This document shows, piece after piece, positions 34,007 to 43,663 of a stretch of 64,000 bases of DNA. The stretch covers positions 101,740 through 165,739 of the forward strand of contig CACVAS010000020.1 in NCBI GenBank assembly GCA_902727855.1, in the 5' to 3' direction. Positions within the stretch are counted from its first letter, which is position 1; each line of letters starts with the position of its first letter. The notes beneath the pieces are model-generated. The model was not told the DNA's origin and did no database searches. It was given only the letters and a program-made list of their open reading frames with translations. The DNA comes from an uncultured Sulfurovum sp. (lineage in GTDB: Bacteria; Campylobacterota; Campylobacteria; Campylobacterales; Sulfurovaceae). A program made the position numbers and the translations under genes.

Positions 34007-35392
34007 CTAATAACTAACCTCAAACTCTGTTGTAAACATATACTTTTCTTTTCCATCTAGTGTTATGGTAAACTCCCGTACAAAAGCACTTTCCTTCTTG
34101 ACTGAACACTTGTCAGTACATGAAGTTTTCACTGTGATGTGGTTACCGTAAGTGGGTATCTTCTCTTTTATTTTAAGTACCAGTGGTTCTGTACCTTGGT
34201 TACGTATACTATACTTAGTTTCTACATTTCTATAGTCTTTTCTAGCGACATATTTACTTATGGACTTTTTGCCCACAGCATCAAAAAGTGTACCTACTCT
34301 CAATGTTACATTTTCATCTTCAGGTATGTTATGTACACGTTCTTCTCCTATAAAGTGTGTCTCACCACTGCTATCTTTTTGGTACATTCTCACTATCCCG
34401 CTAGGCAGTGCTAAGCCCAAATTATTAACTTTTGTATTGTCGAACTCTACTGTATTTGTAAATACTAATTTTTGTTCATAATACTGCTCAAAATAGTTGT
34501 TAGTATGTGTACCATAGTGTCTATAGGCTATCTCTTTTTTATCTATAAAACTTATCTGTTTTTGTTGTTTATTAACAATGGTTTCTCTAAATGGTATTTT
34601 ATAAATATGATACCCAGAAAAAGACTCTGTGGCTACTTCAGGCATAGCCATAACCATGTCTGCTTTATACATGCGGTTTTTACGATGTATGGGTTCTTTG
34701 ACTCTATTGACGTCTCCTGCTAGACACGTTATCTGTGCATTTTCATAGGCTACACCAGAGTTGTTCTTAACCGTTATCCAACCTGTTAAATCTAGCACAT
34801 CTTTTTTTAGATTTAACACATAATCACTCTTCCATGAAATACCTGTTGCCAAATACTTTAAGTCTACTCCTAAAGTTCCTGCACGTTCTGTCTCCATGTC
34901 CCATACAAGACTGGGTTTGGTTATCATCGTCTCAGGGATTTTACTAAAAATCACTTGCGTAGGACTCTCAAGGGTATAAATATGCTTTGTGTCATTCTCT
35001 TGTATCATCACAGGAGAAGCTGAAAGTAATAGTCCTTTAGATAGATGAGATTTCTCTCCATTCATAGTAAACATTACTTCTTTGTCAATACTATTTTTCA
35101 GCATAGAATCAAGGGAAATAAGATCATACATATAGTTTTGTGAATACAAGTTTGTCTTCATCCCCACAAAACTAGGCACAACACTTTGGCTTACCACTGA
35201 AGTAGGCACACCTTCATAAATAAGTTTTTGTTTACCCTTATCTACTGTGACTTCACGTATATCATTGATAAACGCTCTATTATCATTATAAATCGTCATT
35301 TTTAAATCTGAACCCGTAGAAGGGACAATGGTATCTGCCCACATGTACCCACTAAATAACAGTATTGAAAATAATATTTTATACATCATCAT
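34007..35392 (-). CDS. Exported DUF4139-domain protein
   Basis: A 461-residue exported protein (signal about 1-20, ending near YMWA). It shows the DUF4139 layout: an N-terminal TIYNDNRAFINDIREV, a central VDLKYLATGISWKSDYVLNL with LTGWITVKNNSGVAYENAQI, and a C-terminal beta-rich half. Function is unknown; related proteins are thought to be cell-surface or periplasmic. Three ATGs occur in tandem; the start could be one or two codons later. It is isolated between the RHS locus and Uma2. Confidence 0.78.
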   Translation of the reverse strand: MMMYKILFSILLFSGYMWADTIVPSTGSDLKMTIYNDNRAFINDIREVTVDKGKQKLIYEGVPTSVVSQSVVPSFVGMKTNLYSQNYMYDLISLDSMLKNSIDKEVMFTMNGEKSHLSKGLLLSASPVMIQENDTKHIYTLESPTQVIFSKIPETMITKPSLVWDMETERAGTLGVDLKYLATGISWKSDYVLNLKKDVLDLTGWITVKNNSGVAYENAQITCLAGDVNRVKEPIHRKNRMYKADMVMAMPEVATESFSGYHIYKIPFRETIVNKQQKQISFIDKKEIAYRHYGTHTNNYFEQYYEQKLVFTNTVEFDNTKVNNLGLALPSGIVRMYQKDSSGETHFIGEERVHNIPEDENVTLRVGTLFDAVGKKSISKYVARKDYRNVETKYSIRNQGTEPLVLKIKEKIPTYGNHITVKTSCTDKCSVKKESAFVREFTITLDGKEKYMFTTEFEVSY

Positions 35393-35469
35393 ATCCTTTT
35401 AGATATGATACTTTAAGTTGGTAAATAATTGACTCGTTTGCGTGCAACATACAAACAAGGAAAACTTCT

Positions 35470-36006
35470 CTACCTCACACGCCAAATCTTAGAAAAGTCA
35501 AAGTCAATATTACATTTAGGGGTTATAAATGTATAGTTTTCATCTGAAAAGTCACCTACTTTAATGTATCTTCCCTCTTTTAGTGCATAGACTTTTGCTA
35601 CATTATTTTCAGGGTACACTATGATATAGTATGCAACACCCTCTTGTTGATAAAGTTCAAACTTAAGCGTTTCATCACGTCTTACCGTAGAGGGAGAAGC
35701 TATCTCAAAAATAATCTCAGGCTTTTTAGTGAGTTTTTCATCTGGTTCGTAGCAGATGACCAAGGTATCTGGTTTTACAACAGTATCACTAGAGATTTCC
35801 CAGTCTATCTCAAAGAGTGCTTGACAGCTTGGACAATCATCTAGCTTTTCACTTAACTGTCTTGCTATTTTCATATTGATACTTTGGTGTGTGACCATCG
35901 GTGAGGGAGACATAGCATAAGGTACACCATAGATGAGCTCCCACTCATCATGCCAATGTTTATAATCTTCAACAGTATAGTATTCTGTATATGTTTTAGA
36001 TAGCAT
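35470..36006 (-). CDS. Uma2 family (DUF820) PD-(D/E)XK protein
   Basis: A 178-residue protein of the Uma2 family, predicted restriction-endonuclease-like. It shows ELIYGVPYAMSPSPMVTHQ, the PDTLVICYEPD segment, then the metal-site core PEIIFEIASPSTVRRDE with a downstream Lys and the partner strand VAYYIIVYP. The role is unknown; it is widespread in cyanobacteria and scattered elsewhere, so transfer is possible. Confidence 0.82.
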   Translation of the reverse strand: MLSKTYTEYYTVEDYKHWHDEWELIYGVPYAMSPSPMVTHQSINMKIARQLSEKLDDCPSCQALFEIDWEISSDTVVKPDTLVICYEPDEKLTKKPEIIFEIASPSTVRRDETLKFELYQQEGVAYYIIVYPENNVAKVYALKEGRYIKVGDFSDENYTFITPKCNIDFDFSKIWRVR

Positions 36007-36041
36007 GAGAGTATCCTTTTAACCTTATTATACCATAGTGT

Positions 36042-37826
36042 CTATTTTACAATACCCTTTAAATGCTCTGCAAAATCTTCAGGAGGGATAAAACCTGTAA
36101 GGGATTGTTCTGGCATGAAGTTATTGTTTTTGTCAAAGAAAATGATGTTTGGTGTACCAAAGAGTCCGTACTCTTTTAGTAAGGCTTTGTCATCCTCATT
36201 GTTTGCAGTGAGGTCAATTTTTATAAAGGTGAAGTGTTGCATCTGTTCTTGTACCCTGTTGTCTGGGAAAGTAATCTCTTCTAGTTCTACACAAGCTGTA
36301 CAAGAGTCTTTTCCAAAGTCTACAATGACGGGTTTATCTGAAGCTTCTACTTCTTTCATGAGACGTGCTACAGAGTATCCTAGGTGTCCCTCAGCATTGG
36401 TTATAGGTGTAGTTGTTGTACTTGTGACTACTGTACCAGAGGTAAACTTCTTTAAAGGGCTAAACATAGAGTTTGCACCAGAGACTGCTCCCACAAAAAG
36501 TATGATACCGTAGACCAAAAAGACCATGGCAAGCAGTTTAAAGAGCTTCATAGCACCCTCGCCTACTTTACTTTCAAACACGCCCATGTAAAGTGCTGTC
36601 CCCATAAACAGTAACGACCAAAGTATCATCGTGAGTCCACCAGGGAGTATGCGTGATAACATAAAGATAGCAAGACCAAGCATCATCACACCAAAGACTT
36701 GTGAGACAGCAGTCATCCAGCCACCAGGTCTTGGCATAAACTTACCAGCGCCTATACCTACAAGAAGTAGTGGCATACCCATACCCATACTCATGACAAA
36801 CAACGCAGCTCCACCAAGTAAAGCATCTCCCGTTTGTGATATAAAGATAACAGCACCACTGATAGGTGCAGCAGTACAAGGACCTACAATAAGTGCAGAC
36901 AATGCACCCATAATTGCCGTACCCATAATACCTTTACCTTGCGCACCATCACTTGCTTGACTTATTTTTGATTGCCATGATGCAGGTAGACCTATCTCGT
37001 AATAGCCAAAGAGAGACAATGCTAAAGCAATAAATACCCCTGCAAATATGGTTAATACCCAAGGGTTTTGCATAGCAGTTTGTAAGTCTGCACCCAATAG
37101 CCCTGCTACTAAACCTACTATAGTGTAAGTAAGTGCCATAGCTAAAACATAAACCAATGAAGTAAAGAATGCTTTACCCATACTAGGCTTCTGGTTATCA
37201 CCTTGCTGAGAGACTATAATAGAAGAGAGTATAGGTATCATAGGGAAAATACATGGAGTTAAAGAGAGTAGTAATCCAAAGATAAAAAAGAGGAACAAGA
37301 CAAAAAAGGAACTTTCATTAATAAGCACATCTACAATTTTAGAGGCATTTCCCTCTTTAGCAAGTTTAGATATTTTCTCAAAAGTACCTAGTTCTGCACC
37401 TTTTAAATCAAATGTTTTTTTAATGGGCTGGTAACAGATACCTGCATCGGAACAACCTTGAAATTCAATTTCAAGTGTGTAATCACCTGCTACCTTACTC
37501 TCGATGTACGCTTTAGGAATATTAACAATAAGCTCTTTATCATACACCATATCGCCATCAAAATCATGTGCTTTTGGTTTCTCTACTTCTAGTTCTACCA
37601 TTTCAGGAGCGATAACTCTATAATGTACAGAGTTTTCATAGATATGAATTTTCTCTGCCATGATAATTTTTGTTTCTATATTTCCATCTTTTACGACAGC
37701 TGAAGTGCTAAAAGCTTCATCTGGAGAAAGAAATTTTTGTTTCTTCAATGCATCACCAAAACCACCCAAAACAAAACTGGTAAAAAGTAGGCTAAGCAGT
37801 AGTAACTTTTTCATTAAATTGTACAT
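36042..37826 (-). CDS. dsbD: Thiol:disulfide interchange protein DsbD
   Basis: DsbD carries electrons from cytosolic thioredoxin across the inner membrane to periplasmic thiol proteins. The 594-residue protein has all three parts: a periplasmic alpha domain (about 20-150) with the pair CSDAGIC, a membrane domain of eight helices (about 175-460) with TPCIFPM and VGPCTAAP, and a C-terminal thioredoxin domain with DSCTAC. The second in-frame ATG (37814, MKKLLLL) could be the true start, as the signal sequence begins there. It stands alone. Confidence 0.92.
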   Translation of the reverse strand: MYNLMKKLLLLSLLFTSFVLGGFGDALKKQKFLSPDEAFSTSAVVKDGNIETKIIMAEKIHIYENSVHYRVIAPEMVELEVEKPKAHDFDGDMVYDKELIVNIPKAYIESKVAGDYTLEIEFQGCSDAGICYQPIKKTFDLKGAELGTFEKISKLAKEGNASKIVDVLINESSFFVLFLFFIFGLLLSLTPCIFPMIPILSSIIVSQQGDNQKPSMGKAFFTSLVYVLAMALTYTIVGLVAGLLGADLQTAMQNPWVLTIFAGVFIALALSLFGYYEIGLPASWQSKISQASDGAQGKGIMGTAIMGALSALIVGPCTAAPISGAVIFISQTGDALLGGAALFVMSMGMGMPLLLVGIGAGKFMPRPGGWMTAVSQVFGVMMLGLAIFMLSRILPGGLTMILWSLLFMGTALYMGVFESKVGEGAMKLFKLLAMVFLVYGIILFVGAVSGANSMFSPLKKFTSGTVVTSTTTTPITNAEGHLGYSVARLMKEVEASDKPVIVDFGKDSCTACVELEEITFPDNRVQEQMQHFTFIKIDLTANNEDDKALLKEYGLFGTPNIIFFDKNNNFMPEQSLTGFIPPEDFAEHLKGIVK

Positions 37827-37936
37827 ATTTTCTCTTTTTTGTTGAAATTTTATAGTATTCTATTGTACTATTTGTGTATAACCTGTGTAATATTATCTAA
37901 AACCAATTAATACTTTATCAATAGCAAAGGCAAAAA

Positions 37937-39865
37937 ATGCAAAACCACCTTAAAAATGAAGACTCACCTTACCTACAGCAACACGTAGACAATCCTGTAG
38001 ATTGGTACCCTTGGGGAGAAGAAGCATTTAAGAAAGCCCATAAAGAGGACAAAGCGATATTCTTATCTATAGGGTATAGCTCTTGTCATTGGTGTCATGT
38101 GATGGAACGTGAATCTTTTAAAGATGAAGTCGCGGCTAAACTTATGAATGAACATTTTGTTGCTATTAAAGTTGACCGTGAAGAGCGACCTGACATTGAC
38201 AAACATTTTCAAGAAGTCTACCAACTTATGAACCAACGCCCAGGTGGATGGCCAACATCTATTTTTTTGACTTCTGATTTAAAACCATTTTACTCTGCAA
38301 CCTACATACCAGATGAGCCACGTTATGGCATGATGTCCTTTACTTCACTGCTTGAAGTCATAGCAGACAAATACAAAAATGAAAAACCTCTACTTATTGA
38401 AAAAGCCAATGAGATACTACGTTTTTTAAATCCACAAAAAGACAAAATTGAAGCAACCAAACTAGACTTAAGCATTGTAGAGCGTACCTCTAGTCAAGCG
38501 AAGCAACTTTTTGACAACGAAGATGGTGGATTTAACAAAGCACCAAAGTTTCCACAAAGTTCGCTACTCAACTTACTGTTAGATCTTTACAAAATTACTG
38601 CAGATGAAGAGACACTCCATATGGCTTTATTTTCACTGACATCTATGGCTAAAGGTGGTTTACGTGATTTGGTTGAGGGAGGGTTTTGCCGTTACGCAAC
38701 AGACAACCAGTGGCTCATACCCCATTTTGAAAAAATGACCTATGACAATGCCCTCCTCTCAGAAGTTTATCTTAAAGCATACCAAGTATCTGACAATGTA
38801 TTTTTCAAAGATGTTGCTTTTGAAACACTAGACTTCATGCTTTCCAACATGTATGAAGATGGACTGTTTTACTCTGCTTCAGATGCAGACACACATGAAG
38901 TTGAAGGAAAATACTTTGTCTACTCCTATGAAAAAGCTTTACAAGCTTTTGAAAAAGCAAACATCCCCAAAAAAGAACATGTCGCATTGGCAAAAGCCTT
39001 AAACATTACTAAAGAGGGCAATTTTGAAGGCAAAAATATTGTTCGTCTAAATGACCCTATGCATACAGTTGCCTACTATGACGAAGCAATGATGGCTTTA
39101 GCAAAACGACGTAAAAAGCGTACCTATCCATTTATAGATAAAAAAATACTTGTCTCATGGAATGCCATGATGATTAAAGCACTCTTTAAAGCAAGTAGAG
39201 TTGATAAGAAGTATCTACCTATTGCTATACAATCTTTAGATGCTTTACTCCAAAGTATGTATATCAACTCTGAACTCTTCCACTCAGCACTCATTGGTAA
39301 AACACCAAAAATCAAAGCTTTTTTAGAAGATTATGCTTACTTGTCAGAAACATTGATTGAGGCCTATGAGAGTACTCTCAATGAAGTTTACCTAGTAACT
39401 GCGACAAAATTAGCCAACAATGCCATAGAGAAATATTTCGATAAAGGCAAGTGGAAATTCTCTCGTGGTGAGTTTGAAACCAACGCCGATATTTATGACA
39501 ACTCCTACCCTTCCTCTGTTGCTACTATGATTGGTGTACTTCATAGTATCTCTTCATTGGTTGATACTGTCTACAAAAAGTTTGTATTTAAAACACTTGA
39601 AATCTACTCGTATGATGTGATGCGTCAACCCATTTCCACACCAAGTATGAGCCGTATGGTGATACGTTATTTAAAAGATGATGTCATCATCAAGGCAAAA
39701 GAAGAAAGTCTCAAAAGCCATTTAGATACCTTAGATACCTTAGCACACCCTTTCTCACTCTTCAAATCAGATACAAATGATGGATTTATGCTTTGTAACT
39801 CCAGTGCATGTTTTGGACATGAAAGAAACTTTTCGGGTGTCATTGAGCTACTTGAAAAACGATAA
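37937..39865 (+). CDS. DUF255 thioredoxin-domain protein (YyaL family)
   Basis: A 642-residue cytosolic protein of the YyaL/SSP411 family. The N-terminal thioredoxin-like domain (about 1-165) shows [18 protein letters not shown] and the CHWCHVME motif; the rest resembles an (alpha/alpha)6 glycan-hydrolase-like toroid, with [20 protein letters not shown] and a late NSSACFG. The catalytic activity is not established. No neighbours suggest a pathway. Confidence 0.88.
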   Translation: MQNHLKNEDSPYLQQHVDNPVDWYPWGEEAFKKAHKEDKAIFLSIGYSSCHWCHVMERESFKDEVAAKLMNEHFVAIKVDREERPDIDKHFQEVYQLMNQRPGGWPTSIFLTSDLKPFYSATYIPDEPRYGMMSFTSLLEVIADKYKNEKPLLIEKANEILRFLNPQKDKIEATKLDLSIVERTSSQAKQLFDNEDGGFNKAPKFPQSSLLNLLLDLYKITADEETLHMALFSLTSMAKGGLRDLVEGGFCRYATDNQWLIPHFEKMTYDNALLSEVYLKAYQVSDNVFFKDVAFETLDFMLSNMYEDGLFYSASDADTHEVEGKYFVYSYEKALQAFEKANIPKKEHVALAKALNITKEGNFEGKNIVRLNDPMHTVAYYDEAMMALAKRRKKRTYPFIDKKILVSWNAMMIKALFKASRVDKKYLPIAIQSLDALLQSMYINSELFHSALIGKTPKIKAFLEDYAYLSETLIEAYESTLNEVYLVTATKLANNAIEKYFDKGKWKFSRGEFETNADIYDNSYPSSVATMIGVLHSISSLVDTVYKKFVFKTLEIYSYDVMRQPISTPSMSRMVIRYLKDDVIIKAKEESLKSHLDTLDTLAHPFSLFKSDTNDGFMLCNSSACFGHERNFSGVIELLEKR

Positions 39866-39952
39866 GATAAAACAACAATATTTTATTGATAATAACTTTC
39901 ATTTTAAGGTTCATTAAGAAAACTTTCACTATACTGCGCTAAATTAAAAGAT

Positions 39953-39967
39953 TGATAACTATTATCA
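39953..39967. promoter_or_regulatory. Fur box upstream of feoB
   Basis: TGATAACTATTATCA matches 13 of 14 informative positions of the 7-1-7 Fur consensus and lies in a perfect 19-bp palindrome (39951-39969), 35 bp before the feoB start. A further GATAATAA run lies near 39888. Repression by Fur with iron is expected. Confidence 0.7.
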
Positions 39968-40002
39968 ATACATTTTGTTATTTTAAAGTATAAGGAAAAG
40001 TT

Positions 40003-42072
40003 TTGGAAAAAATTGTTATTGCTCTAGCAGGTCAACCTAATGTGGGGAAATCATCTCTCATTAATGCCATCTCAGATTCTAAGCTTAAGGTAGGTAATTT
40101 CTCAGGCGTCACTGTAGACAAAACAGAAGTAGAGTTTACCATCTGCGATGACGTTACATGTAAAGAGTACGAAGCGCACATTATAGACCTGCCTGGTGCC
40201 TACTCGCTAACAGAGTACACCATAGAAGAGAAAGTAACTAAAAGCTTTTTACAATCTGATGAATATGATGTCATCGTCAATGTAGTAGACTCTACAAACT
40301 TACAACGAAACCTACTCTTTACCACCCAGCTCATTGAAACTGGTAAAAAAGTAGTTGTGGCGCTCAACATGTCAGATGAGGCCGAAAAAGAAGGTATTGA
40401 GATAGATGAAAAACAACTCTCTCTCATACTTGGTGTACCTTGTATCAAAACCTCATCTGTAACCAAAGAGGGTGTAGATGCATTGCAACATGCTATTGTA
40501 GAAGTTTTTGAAAAAACAGAAACCTCATCTAAGGTTGTCTACTCAGATCCTATAGAAGAAGAGATAGATAACATCACAACATTTTTAAAAGAAAAAAAAT
40601 ATAAATCTGACTTACCATACCGTCATCTTGCAGTAAGACTTTTACAAGAAGACGAAGAGATATATAAAAAGATACATGATGAACCTATCTGGATAGAGAT
40701 GCTTCCTATTATCAGAGATGGACTCAAACATCTCTACTTACATAATAATACTAAAGACTTAAATGAGATATTTGCCGATGAACACTTTGCTTTTGCAAAG
40801 GGTGCAAAAATGGAAGTGATGAGTACAAAGTCAATGAAGGCTAAAAGTCTCACTCAAAAAATAGACAATCTGCTTATTAACAAATTTTTAGGTATTCCTC
40901 TATTTCTTTTCTTTATGTGGGGTTTATTTCAACTTACTTTCGAGTTAGGGAGTATCCCTATGGATTACATAGATGCTGCCTTCGCATGGTTAGGTGAGCA
41001 AGCTAAGGTAGTGCTAGGTGACGGAGAGCTAGGGTCACTCGTTGCAGACGGTATCATTGCAGGTGTAGGTGCAGTGATTATGTTTTTACCAAATATTATC
41101 ATCTTATTTATAGGTATTGCGTTACTTGAGACTACTGGGTACATGAGCCGTGTGGCTTTTTTACTCGATGGCTTTTTTCATAAATTTGGGTTACATGGTA
41201 AAAGCTTTATCCCTCTTGTCACTGGCTTTGGATGTTCTGTACCAGCCTATATGGCGGCAAGAACACTGAAAAATGAAAAAGACAGACTCATCACACTTTT
41301 TATTATAGGGTTTATGTCATGTGGAGCAAGGCTACCTATTTATGTGCTATTTGCAGGTGCTTTCTTTGCACAAGAAAATGCAGGTAATATTTTATTTATT
41401 ATCTACATTTCAGGTGCTATTTTAGGGCTGCTTGCAGCGAAAGTACTTAAAACATTTGTATTTAAAGGTGATGATGAACCTTTTGTTATGGAGATGCCAA
41501 AATACCGTATGCCTTCACTCAAACTCATTTGGCACACAGTCTATGGACAAGCCAAGTCATACCTGAAAAAAGCAGGTACATTTATTTTAGCAGCGTCTAT
41601 ACTCATTTGGTTTGCTTCTAACTACCCTAAAGTAGATGCTCCAAGTACACTAGATGCCAATCAAGTAAAACTTTATGAGTTGGAGCATAGCTACCTAGGT
41701 ATTATTGGTCATGCTTCTGAGCCATTCTTTGCACCACTGGGTATGGACTGGCGTATGGCTGTAGCCCTTGAAACAGGCTTGGCAGCAAAAGAAGTGGTTG
41801 TTTCTACACTAGGTATACTCTATGCTCTAGGAGATGAAGTAGATGAAGGAAGCGAAGGACTCATAGCACAGATAAAAGCCAATATACCTTTTGCTTCTGC
41901 CATTGCTTTCATTGTCTTTGTCATGATTTACTTACCATGTTTGGCAGCCTCCATGGTTTTTGCCAAAGAAGCTGGAGGCTGGAAGTATTTAGTCTACCTC
42001 TTTGTCATGACTACAGCAAGTGCATGGATACTTAGTTTTGTGGCATATAGAGTCACGTTAATGATTACATAA
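40003..42072 (+). CDS. feoB: Ferrous iron transport protein FeoB
   Basis: FeoB imports Fe(II) through the inner membrane, controlled by a G-protein-like domain. The 689-residue protein has G1 AGQPNVGKSS (9-18), the G3 DLPGAYSL and G4 NMSD motifs in the cytosolic domain, then two Gate regions (GFGCSVPAYMAAR and the late EVVVSTLG segment) within about eight to ten helices. The start is TTG at 40003, with AAGGA at 39992-39996. feoA follows 32 bp downstream, and a Fur box precedes it. Confidence 0.95.
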   Translation: MEKIVIALAGQPNVGKSSLINAISDSKLKVGNFSGVTVDKTEVEFTICDDVTCKEYEAHIIDLPGAYSLTEYTIEEKVTKSFLQSDEYDVIVNVVDSTNLQRNLLFTTQLIETGKKVVVALNMSDEAEKEGIEIDEKQLSLILGVPCIKTSSVTKEGVDALQHAIVEVFEKTETSSKVVYSDPIEEEIDNITTFLKEKKYKSDLPYRHLAVRLLQEDEEIYKKIHDEPIWIEMLPIIRDGLKHLYLHNNTKDLNEIFADEHFAFAKGAKMEVMSTKSMKAKSLTQKIDNLLINKFLGIPLFLFFMWGLFQLTFELGSIPMDYIDAAFAWLGEQAKVVLGDGELGSLVADGIIAGVGAVIMFLPNIIILFIGIALLETTGYMSRVAFLLDGFFHKFGLHGKSFIPLVTGFGCSVPAYMAARTLKNEKDRLITLFIIGFMSCGARLPIYVLFAGAFFAQENAGNILFIIYISGAILGLLAAKVLKTFVFKGDDEPFVMEMPKYRMPSLKLIWHTVYGQAKSYLKKAGTFILAASILIWFASNYPKVDAPSTLDANQVKLYELEHSYLGIIGHASEPFFAPLGMDWRMAVALETGLAAKEVVVSTLGILYALGDEVDEGSEGLIAQIKANIPFASAIAFIVFVMIYLPCLAASMVFAKEAGGWKYLVYLFVMTTASAWILSFVAYRVTLMIT

Positions 42073-42104
42073 ATGATGATAACAATAATTAATTAGGAGA
42101 GATA

Positions 42105-42329
42105 ATGAACTTAATAGATTTAGAAAAAGGCAACACAGCTACGATTGTGAAAATACATGCAGAAAAAGCACTAAAAGATCGTTTAAACTCTTTTGGTGTC
42201 ATGCGTGGAGAAGAACTCACTGTCAAAGGATGTTCCTTAGCAAAGCAAACTATGGAGATACAAGTAGGTTCTACACTTATCGCTGTTCGCGCAGATGAAG
42301 CCAAAATGATTGAAGTAGAAAAAAAATAA
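42105..42329 (+). CDS. feoA: FeoA-domain protein
   Basis: A 74-residue SH3-like protein of the FeoA family, thought to support FeoB. Recognised features are MNLIDLEKGNTATIVKI at the N-terminus, the LNSFGVMRGEEL loop and the C-terminal IAVRADEAKMIEV. It has a single Cys in KGCSLAKQ. It follows feoB at 32 bp with a GGAGA site, so it is co-transcribed. The feoB-feoA order is reversed relative to E. coli. Confidence 0.9.
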   Translation: MNLIDLEKGNTATIVKIHAEKALKDRLNSFGVMRGEELTVKGCSLAKQTMEIQVGSTLIAVRADEAKMIEVEKK

Positions 42330-42330
42330 G

Positions 42331-42350
42331 GGTACGTTTATTGACGTACC
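42331..42350 (+). terminator. Hairpin after feoA
   Basis: GGTACGT, 6-nt loop, ACGTACC: a 7-bp stem directly after the feoA stop. The T-run is missing, so it may be only a partial terminator before the porin gene. Confidence 0.45.
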
Positions 42351-42388
42351 ACTAAAAGAAGATAATAAAACATAATGAAAGAAACAAA

Positions 42389-43660
42389 ATGAATAGATAT
42401 ATATTAAGTGCCATACTTTTAATGATAATGAGTATTAGTACACAAGCAGAGAATCTCGATACAAACATGACAAAAGCCGTACATGACCCTATCAAAATAA
42501 AAAGTGTGAGGGGAATATTGGGTGAGTATGTTCTTATGGAACACGTGAAAGGTCAACTCAGAGGAGGATACATTACATTCTCAGAAGATGACGCTTCACG
42601 TACAAATGCCTACGCACTTGGTGGACACTATCACTTCAACACGAAAAGATGGAATGGACTCATGATAGGTTCAGAAGCCTATGCGGTCCTTGATCTTGGT
42701 ATCAATCAGAACCCTCTCGATCAAAATGGCGATTTTTTAAATAAAAACAATGAAAGTTTCATTCTACTGTCTCAAATCTATCTCAATGGAACATGGGGAA
42801 ACACAGAAATGACACTAGGAAGACAAACCCTAGATACACCTCATGCTGACAGTGATGACATTAGGATGCTACCAAACTACTTTGAAGCCTATACACTTAC
42901 AAATACTGACATTGAAGCCTTAACACTTAACGTAGGTTTGATAGATAAAATGGCTGGTTGGGAAAATGGCGTAGATAGTGCAAAGTTTGTTGATGTAGGA
43001 CAAACACTAGGTCTCAATGCTGATATGGACGGTATTTACTACGCTTCTGCGATGTACGAAGGTATTAAAGATCTTTCATTGAGTCTTTGGTACTATCACT
43101 ATAGTGATATTGCTAATATCTTCTACGCAGAAGCTGGATATACCCATGCTTTCTCTAACGATACAACATTGACATTAGGTTTACAGTATGACAGTAGCCA
43201 TGAAACAGGTGCAGCACTTCTAGGTCTTCAAGATGCTAACACCTATGGCGTCAGTATAGAGGTAGATTTTTCAAGTCTGGGTCTCACAGTTTTAGCCGCC
43301 TACAATAAAGACAATGGCTCAACAGGTGCAACAGGATTAAGTTTAGGAGGTGGTACATTCTTTACCTCAATGGAAGACCAAACATTAGATGCCATAGGTA
43401 GTGAAGGTAAAGCGTGGATGATAGGAGCTGGCTATGATTTAGAAAACATAGGCATCCAAGGTCTCAATGTTGGTCTTGCCTATGGAGACTTCCAATCAAA
43501 CGACGCTTCAGGCTATGCATCACATGAACTAGATGCAGTACTAGAGTATACTCACAATGAAAAATTTTCATTCACTGCAGCTGCAGCCTTTGTAGAGTTT
43601 AACACACCGTATATACAAGACTATACACAGTTTAGATTGGTTGGTAACTATAACTTTTAG
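42389..43660 (+). CDS. OprD-family outer-membrane porin
   Basis: A 423-residue beta-barrel protein with a signal peptide (about 1-20). The order KSVRGILGEYVLMEHVKGQL, HYHFNTKRWNGLMIG, GRQTLDTPHADSDDIRMLPNYFEAY and the terminal GNYNF matches the OprD/Campylobacterota porin family. It is 60 bp after feoA, beyond a hairpin, so it may be partly co-expressed with iron uptake. Substrate unknown. Confidence 0.82.
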   Translation: MNRYILSAILLMIMSISTQAENLDTNMTKAVHDPIKIKSVRGILGEYVLMEHVKGQLRGGYITFSEDDASRTNAYALGGHYHFNTKRWNGLMIGSEAYAVLDLGINQNPLDQNGDFLNKNNESFILLSQIYLNGTWGNTEMTLGRQTLDTPHADSDDIRMLPNYFEAYTLTNTDIEALTLNVGLIDKMAGWENGVDSAKFVDVGQTLGLNADMDGIYYASAMYEGIKDLSLSLWYYHYSDIANIFYAEAGYTHAFSNDTTLTLGLQYDSSHETGAALLGLQDANTYGVSIEVDFSSLGLTVLAAYNKDNGSTGATGLSLGGGTFFTSMEDQTLDAIGSEGKAWMIGAGYDLENIGIQGLNVGLAYGDFQSNDASGYASHELDAVLEYTHNEKFSFTAAAAFVEFNTPYIQDYTQFRLVGNYNF

Positions 43661-43663
43661 GTG

